DNA of 64,000 nt from positions 4,092,001 through 4,156,000 of the forward strand of contig NZ_LAIR01000002.1 of assembly GCF_001247745.1 (NCBI RefSeq), in the 5' to 3' direction. Made by a program: the position numbers and the translations under genes. This stretch comes from Luteipulveratus halotolerans (GTDB lineage Bacteria > Actinomycetota > Actinomycetes > Actinomycetales > Dermatophilaceae). Numbering within the stretch: position 1 is the stretch's first letter; each line of letters begins with the position of its first letter. Of this stretch, positions 57,456 to 64,000 are shown one piece after another. Under the pieces are notes generated by a model. The model was not told where the DNA came from. It was given only the letters and a program-made list of their open reading frames with translations, and made no database searches.

Positions 57456-57689
57456 TCACCAGATCTCGGCGAGCCAGAGCTCGGTGGCCGAGGCGCCGCG
57501 GCACTCGTACTTCACGGCCTCAGAGGTCGCGACCGCGTCAGCACCGGCCGACTGGCAGGCCGCAGTGCTGGAGTAGGTCGCGCTGTAGTGCCAGGTGTAG
57601 ATGCCCGCGTCGGCGGTGGGTGCGGCGGCGAGTGCGCCACCGAGCGCGAGTGTTGCGGCGGCGAGGGACAGGGTCGTACGACGGTGCAT
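57456..57689 (-). CDS. Small secreted protein
   Basis: A 77-residue precursor with a signal peptide (HRRTTLSLAAATLALGGAL, then PTADAG; cleavage near 28). The mature part is about 49 residues with two cysteines (STAACQSAG and KYECRGAS) likely to form a disulfide, and aromatic residues (YTWHYSATY). AAGGAG lies 6 bases before the ATG. The pattern (short, secreted, two Cys) is common among actinobacterial extracellular proteins of unknown function. Confidence 0.75.
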   Translation of the reverse strand: MHRRTTLSLAAATLALGGALAAAPTADAGIYTWHYSATYSSTAACQSAGADAVATSEAVKYECRGASATELWLAEIW

Positions 57690-57746
57690 GGCTGGCTCCT
57701 TGCGTGTCGCGGGCGGGGCTCGGCCCGGTGGCACGACGCTAGCCGG

Positions 57747-58610
57747 TCAGGTGAGGCCGTGGAGCGCTGCGAGCGCACTGGTCACGAGCGCTCCGCTGCC
57801 GGCGGTGCGCACGACCCAGCGGTACGCCGGTGCGTCGGTGAGCGGCACCATCACCACGCCCTGCGGCGCCGGAGTGCTGAGCAGGCTGACCGCGACGCAC
57901 TCGCCCGCGGCGACCAGCTGCAACGGACCGCCGGCCGACTCGGTGCGCAGGGGCAGCAGCCGTGGTTCGAACCCGGCCGCCCGGCACGCGCCGACGACCA
58001 GATCGACCCACTCGGGGGCGAACTCGGCGCGCGGCAGGTAGTGGACGTCGTCAGTGAGCTGGTCGAGGTGTACGTCGGTCGCGCGCGCCAGCGGGTGCGC
58101 TGCCGCGACGGCGACGCCGAGGGGTTCGTCGAGCAGCGGGGTGTCGGTCAGGTCGTCGGGGGTGGTGGACGTGCCGGTCAGGGCGACGTCGAGGTCGCCC
58201 GCCCGCAGCCGGCGTACCTGCTCGACCGAACCGCGACCCGTCACCTCGAGCGTGAGCTGCGGCAGCCGTTCACGCAGACGGGCAACGGCCCGTCGAGGGA
58301 CCGCGAGAGAAGGGTCGAGGACGTCGAGCCGCAGCGATCCCCTTCCGGCGACCGCGGCCGCCTCGGCCACGCCTCGCTCGAGCGCGGCGAGGGCCTGCTC
58401 GGCGTAGGGGGCGAACGCCTCGCCCGCGGTGGTCAGCCGGACGCCGACCGGGAGCCGGACGAACAGGTCGAGCCCGGTCGCGCGTACGAGCCGTCGGATC
58501 TGGCCGGACAGTGCGGGTTGCGAGACGAACAGGCGGCGCGCGGCGGCGGTCATCGTGCCCTCGTCGGCGACTACCAGGAACGCGCGCAGCAGACCGGCGT
58601 CGACGTCCAT
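57747..58610 (-). CDS. LysR family transcriptional regulator
   Basis: A 287-residue LysR-type regulator. The helix-turn-helix covers residues 1-60: LLRAFLVVADEGTMTAAARR, QPALSGQIRRLVRATGLDLF, followed by RLTTAGEAFAPYA. The periplasmic-binding-like effector domain follows (DVLDPSLAVPRRAVARLRER near 95). It is divergent from the pseI-like gene with 130 bases between, so it probably controls that gene or itself. Effector unknown. Confidence 0.9.
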   Translation of the reverse strand: MDVDAGLLRAFLVVADEGTMTAAARRLFVSQPALSGQIRRLVRATGLDLFVRLPVGVRLTTAGEAFAPYAEQALAALERGVAEAAAVAGRGSLRLDVLDPSLAVPRRAVARLRERLPQLTLEVTGRGSVEQVRRLRAGDLDVALTGTSTTPDDLTDTPLLDEPLGVAVAAAHPLARATDVHLDQLTDDVHYLPRAEFAPEWVDLVVGACRAAGFEPRLLPLRTESAGGPLQLVAAGECVAVSLLSTPAPQGVVMVPLTDAPAYRWVVRTAGSGALVTSALAALHGLT

Positions 58611-58740
58611 GCACCCTCCTGGCCTGCGGCTATTCGTCCCGCTGATGAGGCTATCCGCGATGTCTGTTGGACGCGGCCGGTCGGGCGGTCGCAGGGTCGA
58701 GGGCAGCCGGTACGACCGTCGTACGGCCTGAGAGGACACC

Positions 58741-59787
58741 ATGAGCATCCGTATCGCCGACCGCGAGATCGGCCCCGAGCACGAGCCGTACGTCATCGCG
58801 GAGATGTCGGGCAATCATGACGGGTCGTTGGACAAGGCCTTGGAGATCGTGCGGATGGCCGCGCGGCAGGGTGCGCATGCGGTGAAGCTGCAGACGTACA
58901 AGCCGGAGACGATCACGATCGAGTCGGATGCGCCGGACTTCCGGCTCTCGGATGGTCATGAGCTGTGGGGTGGTCGCACGTTGTGGGACCTGTACACCGA
59001 GGCGCACACGCCGTGGGAGTGGCACGAGCCGATCTTCGCTGAGGCGAAGAAGGCCGGGATCACGGTGTTCTCCTCCCCGTTCGATCCGACGGCGATCGAC
59101 CTGCTGGAGGGGCTGGGGGCGCCGGCGTACAAGATCGCCTCTTCGGAGATCGTGGACCTGCCGTTGATCCGGGCCGCGGCTTCGAAGGGGAAGCCGGTGA
59201 TCATCTCCACGGGGATGGCGTCGTTGGGTGAGATCAACGCGGCGGTCGAGGCGGCCCGCTCGACGGGTAATGAGCAGATCGTGGTGCTGGCGTGCACGGC
59301 GAACTACCCGGCTGACCCGTCGGAGTCGAATCTGCGGGGGATCCCGGTGATGGCGGATGCGTTCGGGACGTTGATCGGGTACTCGGATCACACGATCGGG
59401 ATCGGTGCGGCGATCACGGCGGTCGCGTTGGGTGCGTGTGTGGTGGAGAAGCATGTGACGTTGCAGCGTGAGGGTGGTGGGGTGGACGCGGCGTTCTCCT
59501 CCGAGCCGGAGGAGCTGGCGGCGTTGGTGCGTGAGACGCGTACGGGGTGGCAGTGTCTGGGGCAGGCGCGGATCGGTGCGCGTCAGCAGGAGAAGGAAGG
59601 GCTGCGGTTCCGTCGGTCGTTGTACGTGGTGACCGATGTGAAGGCCGGTGACCGCGTCAGCGCGGACAACGTGCGTTCGATCCGACCCGCGAACGGCCTT
59701 GAGCCAGAAGCCTTCTCACGGGTCGAGGGCCGTACCTTCCGGGCGGACGTCGCCCGTGGCACGGCCCTCGACTGGGGTCTGGTCTAG
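58741..59787 (+). CDS. pseI: N-acetylneuraminate/pseudaminate synthase family protein
   Basis: A 348-residue NeuB/PseI-type enzyme that condenses phosphoenolpyruvate with an acetamido sugar to a nine-carbon acid. The TIM barrel has YVIAEMSGNHDGSLDKALEI at 16-36, KLQTYKPETI near 49, FSSPFDPTAIDLLE near 110 and GYSDHTIG near 213; the SAF (antifreeze-like) domain from about 280 has RRSLYVVTDVKAGD and SADNVRSIRPANGL. PETITIESD favours the pseudaminate branch. Codons in the middle (about 58800-59640) end often in G/T, unlike the rest. No other pathway genes are near. Confidence 0.85.
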   Translation: MSIRIADREIGPEHEPYVIAEMSGNHDGSLDKALEIVRMAARQGAHAVKLQTYKPETITIESDAPDFRLSDGHELWGGRTLWDLYTEAHTPWEWHEPIFAEAKKAGITVFSSPFDPTAIDLLEGLGAPAYKIASSEIVDLPLIRAAASKGKPVIISTGMASLGEINAAVEAARSTGNEQIVVLACTANYPADPSESNLRGIPVMADAFGTLIGYSDHTIGIGAAITAVALGACVVEKHVTLQREGGGVDAAFSSEPEELAALVRETRTGWQCLGQARIGARQQEKEGLRFRRSLYVVTDVKAGDRVSADNVRSIRPANGLEPEAFSRVEGRTFRADVARGTALDWGLV

Positions 59788-60344
59788 AACGTCACCTCGG
59801 ACGCCGGGACGACCTTGGTGGTGCTGCCGGGGTACTCGGTGTCGGCGACGAAGAAGTTGGTGAACGCGATCATCTGCTGTGCGCCGACCGGCACCTCGGT
59901 GCCGTCCGGGAGCGGCAGCGGCCACGGTCCCTCGTCGGTGGTGTGGCCGTCGCTGACGAGCGTCACGTCGTACCCCTCGATCTGGGCGCGCGCCGTCGTC
60001 GATCGGATGCAGGCGTCGGTCGCGGCACCGCAGATGACCAGGTGCTTGACGCCGAGCGCGTCGAGCTCCTTGCGCAGCGGGGTCTCGACGAAGGCGTCGA
60101 GGTAGTGCTTGCCGATGACGGTCTCGCCGTCGGCCGGGCGGACCTCCTCGGCGATCTGCCAGGCGTCCGAGCCCGGAGTGAACGGGCCGGCCTCGTGCTG
60201 GATCCACAGCACGGGGACGTCTGCTGACTTCGCCTGGTCGATCAGGCCGCGGATGCGACCGATCACGGCGTCGCGCTGCCACGCCTCACCGGTGTTGCCC
60301 TGTTGCACGTCGACGACGAGGAGTGCGCTCTGCTGTGTGCTCAT
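59784..60344 (-). CDS. Isochorismatase family hydrolase
   Basis: A 186-residue cysteine hydrolase of the isochorismatase/nicotinamidase fold. The triad is Asp in LLVVDVQQGN near 11, Lys in VIGKHYLDAF near 79 and Cys in CGAATDACIRST near 113-118. A nearby cis-peptide GAATDAC is typical. The substrate may be a small amide. It converges on pseI: the two stop codons overlap in CTAG (59784-59787), read TAG on both strands. Confidence 0.88.
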   Translation of the reverse strand: MSTQQSALLVVDVQQGNTGEAWQRDAVIGRIRGLIDQAKSADVPVLWIQHEAGPFTPGSDAWQIAEEVRPADGETVIGKHYLDAFVETPLRKELDALGVKHLVICGAATDACIRSTTARAQIEGYDVTLVSDGHTTDEGPWPLPLPDGTEVPVGAQQMIAFTNFFVADTEYPGSTTKVVPASEVTF

Positions 60345-60527
60345 GGCTGCACCGTAGAACCGGTTCCGGACGATCTCCGACCGGTTGGCGTCGGTCGTAT
60401 CAGCGGCGTGGCGACGCGACACCTCCTGGAGAAGCGGCTATCCAGGAACGTCCTGGACGAGTCAGGATCCGTACGACGACCGCGCGCGTCGGACGGGGAC
60501 CTGTGCACCTGCGGCAAGGAGGCCGTC

Positions 60528-60776
60528 ATGTCGGACGACACCGTCTACCGTTTCGACGCCGACGAGACCCCGGTCGGGGCCGTCATCTTCGGTGAGCTCG
60601 TCCGGCACGACGACCAGGGGCTGCGGTTCCGCGCCCACGAGCACGCCACCATCGAGCGGGTGCAGGTCGACGACCACTCGCTGGGCTGGCGTGCTGAGGG
60701 CGTGACCTACCTCGACGAGGTCTGCGTCGGAGCGCACGGCTCGATCGTGAGCTGGCCGCACCGCCACGCCGGCTGA
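60528..60776 (+). CDS. Small uncharacterised acidic protein
   Basis: An 82-residue protein rich in Asp, Glu and His (SDDTVYRFDADETPVG, VQVDDHSLGW). No transmembrane segment or known domain. A strong AAGGAGG site lies 5 bases before ATG 60528, the main support for the start; an upstream frame to 60303 is antisense to the isochorismatase. Function unknown. Confidence 0.6.
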   Translation: MSDDTVYRFDADETPVGAVIFGELVRHDDQGLRFRAHEHATIERVQVDDHSLGWRAEGVTYLDEVCVGAHGSIVSWPHRHAG

Positions 60777-60780
60777 CCCG

Positions 60781-61012
60781 GCTGGTTGCCCGGCTCCGCT
60801 GGTTGAGCCGGGCGAGCGCCCCAGCGCGAGCCCGTGTCGAAACCGAGGTACGACGCAGGGAGACTCTCGCCGTACGTCGCGTGGTTTCGACACGGCCCTC
60901 GCCTACTTGGGTCGAGTAGGCGAGGGACGAGCCGTATCGAGACCCGGCTCGGGCCGGCTCAACCAGCGGGTCGTGGTCTCGATACGGCTCGCCTGCTCGA
61001 CCAGCGATGTGG
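60781..61012. repeat. Two adjoining interspersed repeats
   Basis: 60797-60905 is a GGTTTCGACACGG-type palindrome with GGGAGACTC in its centre; 60905-61012 is a GATACGG-type unit with an internal piece of the first type (CGGCTCAACCAGCGGG). One repeat appears inserted in, or recombined with, the other. They fill the gap before galK. Confidence 0.75.
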
Positions 61013-61029
61013 TTCGCCGGGCGGTGGGC

Positions 61030-62196
61030 TCAGCGGAGGCGGTGGGCGCCGTCGGCGGCCGTGGCCACGAACCCGGTCGGTTCGTCGTACCCGTGAGCAG
61101 TCGCCGCCTGGTGAGCAGCCTCGATGATCCAGTCCTCTGAGCCGGCGTCGACCAGCGCGATGACCGACCCGCCGAAGCCGCCGCCGGTCATCCGCGCACC
61201 GTGGGCCCCCGCCGACACCAGCGCCTCCTGGAGCACGTCGACCTGGGGCACCGTGATCTCGAAGTCGTCGCGCATCGAGGCGTGAGAGTCGTTGAGCAGC
61301 GGGCCGATCCGGCGTACGTCACCGCCGTCCTGCATCAGCCCCGACACCTCGAGCACGCGTGCGCTGTCGGTGATGATGTGCCGGGCGCGGCGACGCAGCA
61401 GATCGGACTTCATGCGACCGAGCGTCTCGTCGAGACCGTCGAGCGGCACGTCGCGCAACGCAGGGACGCCGAGCATCAGCGCGGCCTCACGGCAGGACGC
61501 GCGGCGTTCGGCGTACTCACCGTCGACCAGGGCGTGCGGTGCTCGGCTGTCGACCACGAGCAGCGAAAGCCCTTGTGCCGCAAGGTCGAACGGGATCTGC
61601 TCGACGTCGATCGAACGCGTGTCGATCTTCATCGCGTGCCCCGCCCGGCCGTGCACGGAGGCCAGCTGGTCCATGACACCCGTGGGTGCTCCGGCGATCT
61701 CGTTCTCGGCCGTACGACCGAGTGCGGCGATCGCGTCGCCGTCGAGGCCCCACTCGGCCAGGTCCGACCATGCCTTGGCCGTCACGCACGACAGGGACGC
61801 CGACGACGAAAGGCCTGCTCCCTGAAGGAGATTGGCCTCCAACGAGATGTCGAAACCGGGGACGTCGAGGCCTTGCTCGCCGGCGGCCCATGCGACGCCC
61901 GCCACGTAGGACAACCAGCCGAGGTCGCCACCTGGTGCGACTTCGGAGAGCGTGATCGTGCGCGTCTCACGTGCCTCGGCTGAGTGGACGCGCAGCACAC
62001 CGTCGTCGCGGCGGCGTACGGCGGCGACGGTGCCGAGGGGCAGCGCCATCGGCAGCACGAAGCCGTCGTTGTAGTCGGTGTGCTCGCCGATCAGGTTGAC
62101 CCGACCGGGCGCGAACCAGAACCCGTCGGGCGAAGCGCCGAACTCGGACCGGAACGACGCGAGGACCGAGTCCTGCATGTCCTCAACGCTTTTCAC
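61030..62196 (-). CDS. galK: Galactokinase
   Basis: A 388-residue GHMP kinase (galactose to galactose-1-phosphate). Galactokinase signature GRVNLIGEHTDYNDGFVLPM near residue 31, GHMP ATP loop LLQGAGLSSSASL near 121, catalytic Asp in GVMDQLAS near 173 and RMTGGGFGGSVIAL near 340. The start ATG 62196 overlaps the galT stop (ATGA), showing translational coupling. Leloir pathway; no galE is adjacent. Confidence 0.96.
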   Translation of the reverse strand: MKSVEDMQDSVLASFRSEFGASPDGFWFAPGRVNLIGEHTDYNDGFVLPMALPLGTVAAVRRRDDGVLRVHSAEARETRTITLSEVAPGGDLGWLSYVAGVAWAAGEQGLDVPGFDISLEANLLQGAGLSSSASLSCVTAKAWSDLAEWGLDGDAIAALGRTAENEIAGAPTGVMDQLASVHGRAGHAMKIDTRSIDVEQIPFDLAAQGLSLLVVDSRAPHALVDGEYAERRASCREAALMLGVPALRDVPLDGLDETLGRMKSDLLRRRARHIITDSARVLEVSGLMQDGGDVRRIGPLLNDSHASMRDDFEITVPQVDVLQEALVSAGAHGARMTGGGFGGSVIALVDAGSEDWIIEAAHQAATAHGYDEPTGFVATAADGAHRLR

Positions 62197-63350
62197 GCGC
62201 CGGCCTCCTTGAGCTGCTCGGCCTGCTGCTCGGGCAGCACGTCACCGACGAACGCGCCCATGCCGGACTCGGACCCCGCGAGGTACTTGAGCTTGCCCTC
62301 GCCACGACGGGTGGAGTAGAGCTCGAGGTGCAGCCAGGCGAGGTCGCGGTCCTGCCGCACGGGCGCCTGGTGCCAGGCGGCGATGTAGGGCATCGGCGTC
62401 GAGTAGAGCCGGTCGAACCGCCCCAGCACGTCGAGGTAGACCTCCGCGAACGCATCCCGCTCCGCCGACGTGAGCGAGGGCAGGTCGGGCCGCTGCACCC
62501 GCGGGAAGAAGTGGACCTCCATGGGCCAGCGCGCGGCGTACGGGACGAAAGCCACCCAGTGCTCATTGGACGCGATCACCCGCACCTCGTCGGCCAGCTC
62601 ACGCTCGACGATGTCGCCGAAGAGGGAGCGGCCCGTGCGATCGGCGTACGCCCGGGCCGAGTCGAGCTCGCGCTGCGCCCGGGCGGGTACGAACGGGTAG
62701 GCGTAGATCTGGCCGTGCGGATGCTGCAGGGTCACGCCGATCTCGGCGCCGTGGTTCTCGAACGGGAAGACCTGCTCGACCTCGGGGATCTGCGACAGGT
62801 CGTGGGTGCGGTCGGCCCAGGCGTCGACGACCAGGCGCGCCTGCTGCTGGGTCAGCGTCGCGAACGACCCGTCGTGGTCGCTGGAGAAGCACACGACCTC
62901 GCACCGACCGACGCCCGCTCGCAGCTGCTCGATCCCGTCGATGCGCTCTTGATCATGCTCCTCCTCCGGCCGCGGTCGCAGGCTCCCGCGGGCCGGCATC
63001 GTCGCCTGATCTTCCACGGGCTCGATGCCTTCGACGCGCGTGGAGAACGACGGGAAGCGGTTCTCGAACGCCACCACCTGGTAGTCCGGCGTCGGCACCT
63101 CGGTGTGGCGGCCCTCGCGCGACGGGCACAACGGGCACTCGTCGGCGGGCGGCATGAACGTGCGCGTCTGCCGGTGCGAGGCGAGCGCGACCCACTCACC
63201 CGTGAGCACGTCCTGGCGCATCTGCGACGAGGTGGCCGTGTGCGGCAGGTCGCGCTCGTCGGCGGGGACGTCACGCGGGGGAGACCCGTCGACGTCGTAC
63301 CAGAGGATCTCGCGTCCGTCGGCCAGCCGGCCTGTGGTTCGTCGGGTCAC
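62193..63350 (-). CDS. galT: Galactose-1-phosphate uridylyltransferase
   Basis: A 385-residue HIT-superfamily enzyme transferring UMP between UDP-glucose and galactose-1-phosphate. The active site is LQHPHGQIYAYPF near residue 210 (His-Pro-His). Two zinc cysteines are seen in ADECPLCPSR near 70 (CxxC). A further conserved stretch is VPYAARWPMEVHFFP near 268 and a C-terminal AWLHLELYS near 340. It is upstream of galK in a two-gene operon. Confidence 0.95.
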   Translation of the reverse strand: MTRRTTGRLADGREILWYDVDGSPPRDVPADERDLPHTATSSQMRQDVLTGEWVALASHRQTRTFMPPADECPLCPSREGRHTEVPTPDYQVVAFENRFPSFSTRVEGIEPVEDQATMPARGSLRPRPEEEHDQERIDGIEQLRAGVGRCEVVCFSSDHDGSFATLTQQQARLVVDAWADRTHDLSQIPEVEQVFPFENHGAEIGVTLQHPHGQIYAYPFVPARAQRELDSARAYADRTGRSLFGDIVERELADEVRVIASNEHWVAFVPYAARWPMEVHFFPRVQRPDLPSLTSAERDAFAEVYLDVLGRFDRLYSTPMPYIAAWHQAPVRQDRDLAWLHLELYSTRRGEGKLKYLAGSESGMGAFVGDVLPEQQAEQLKEAGA

Positions 63351-63401
63351 GGGACGACGCTAACGGACGCGTCCGCGGCGGCGGCGTACGACGTGGTCGG
63401 C

Positions 63402-64000
63402 TCAGATGTCGATGGCCTCGTCGGGGCCGCCGGAGTGGGCGGTCCGGCTTGCTGCGCCAGGCTCGTCCGAGGCGATGAAGTCGCGCAGCGCGGCGACCGC
63501 CTGGTCGGAGACCTCGACCTGGGGGCCGCGCGGGGCGCTGCGCGTGCCGTCGGGGGCGACCCGGATCTCGTGGTGCAGGCGCTCCATGTCAGCGTCGAGC
63601 TGGGAGGCGGTGGTCGCTGCCTCGTGCAGACCCTCGAGCAGCTCGGACGGCACCTGCCGGTCGTACTTGTAGTAGATCTTGTGCTCGAGGCTGGCCCAGA
63701 AGTCCATCGCGATGGTGCGGAACTGCACCTCGACCGGCACGAGCACCGTCTGGTCGGACAGGAACACCGGCACCTCGACGATCGCGTGCAGGCTGCGGTA
63801 GCCGTTGGCCTTGGGCTCGGCGATGTAGTCCTTGGTGATCATCAGCCGCACGTCCTCCTGCCCGGTGAGCAGGTCGAACACCCGGTAGACGTCGCTCACG
63901 AACGCGCACGTCACGCGCACACCGGCGATGTCGGTGATCTCGGCCCGCACGCTCTCGAGGTCGGGGCTGACGCCCCGGCGCTGCGCCTTGGCGAGGACGC
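63402..64000 (-). CDS. Small alarmone synthetase (RelA/SpoT domain), partial
   Basis: The C-terminal 199 codons of a (p)ppGpp synthetase that enters from beyond the window. The RelA/SpoT synthetase motifs are RAEITDIAGVRVTCAFVSD, KDYIAEPKANGYRSLHA and PVEVQFRTIAMDFWASLEH. The chain ends after about 80 further residues with no TGS or ACT domain, so it is a stand-alone synthetase of the RelQ/YjbM class rather than a bifunctional Rel. Start not visible. Confidence 0.9.
   Translation of the reverse strand, partial: VLAKAQRRGVSPDLESVRAEITDIAGVRVTCAFVSDVYRVFDLLTGQEDVRLMITKDYIAEPKANGYRSLHAIVEVPVFLSDQTVLVPVEVQFRTIAMDFWASLEHKIYYKYDRQVPSELLEGLHEAATTASQLDADMERLHHEIRVAPDGTRSAPRGPQVEVSDQAVAALRDFIASDEPGAASRTAHSGGPDEAIDI

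Noticed and set aside
60303..60527. 75-codon N-terminal extension of the small acidic protein
   Set aside because: It is antisense to the isochorismatase gene and its promoter; a strong AAGGAGG site supports ATG 60528.
1..64000. tRNA, rRNA or other structured RNA genes
   Set aside because: I scanned intergenic gaps for T-loop and acceptor-stem patterns and found none; a covariance-model search would be needed to be certain.

Overview
The window is high-GC actinobacterial chromosome, probably Micrococcales. Genes end in G/C codons and often start with GTG; families such as mannosyltransferases, DUF5926, DUF2079 and a mycothiol-type PIG-L deacetylase are typical of the group. A MurE ligase without the DAP-type DNPR motif fits lysine-type peptidoglycan (for example Dermacoccaceae), but I cannot name a species. 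No tRNA, rRNA, CRISPR array or prophage was seen.

Layout. 0-11 kb: partial membrane protein, metallo-hydrolase, murE, GNAT, MerR/aldo-keto reductase pair, hydroxyisobutyryl-CoA hydrolase, glycerophosphodiesterase, a MerR-controlled pair of SMR efflux proteins, a broken sigma factor with an SRPBCC gene, a BBE-type oxidase and an anti-sigma-type ATPase. 11-22.5 kb: cell-envelope block with DUF2079, DUF5926, a GT2 enzyme, two polytopic mannosyltransferase-like proteins, and two large paralogous membrane proteins on either side of the GT87 gene. 22.5-40 kb: pheA, a chloramphenicol-acetyltransferase-like gene, a DUF2867/TetR pair split by a 2.7-kb IS481-type element carrying its own tetR and a frameshifted hydrolase, PIG-L deacetylase, S9 peptidase, methyltransferase, family 5 uracil-DNA glycosylase, an asymmetric FtsX-type ABC exporter, a lipid kinase and serS. 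40-48.5 kb: a two-component system with an ABC-2 exporter, a GYQ-rich membrane protein, a Cof-type phosphatase, an rRNA methyltransferase and a glyoxalase-like protein. 48.5-64 kb: small metabolic genes, a secreted guanyl-specific RNase, purB, a NYN nuclease, slipin, two tandem low-molecular-weight phosphatases, LysR next to an orphan pseudaminate-synthase-like gene, isochorismatase, galTK and a partial alarmone synthetase.

Gene ends carry an unusual set of long intergenic palindromes. Several recur in the window with conserved loops or nested double cores, and longer mosaic repeats (CGGCTCAACCAGCG / GGTTTCGACACGG and CTCGACCAGCG / GGTCTCGATACGG types) fill other gaps.

Most noteworthy: (1) the FtsX-type exporter whose two ATPases have complementary lesions, predicting one competent and one dead ATP site; (2) the cargo-bearing IS481 element whose CTAG target duplication supplies the transposase stop codon and which landed between two copies of one TetR operator; (3) the paralogous envelope proteins flanking a GT87 gene; (4) the recurring palindrome families; (5) a mosaic pseI-like gene with foreign-looking codon use in its middle.
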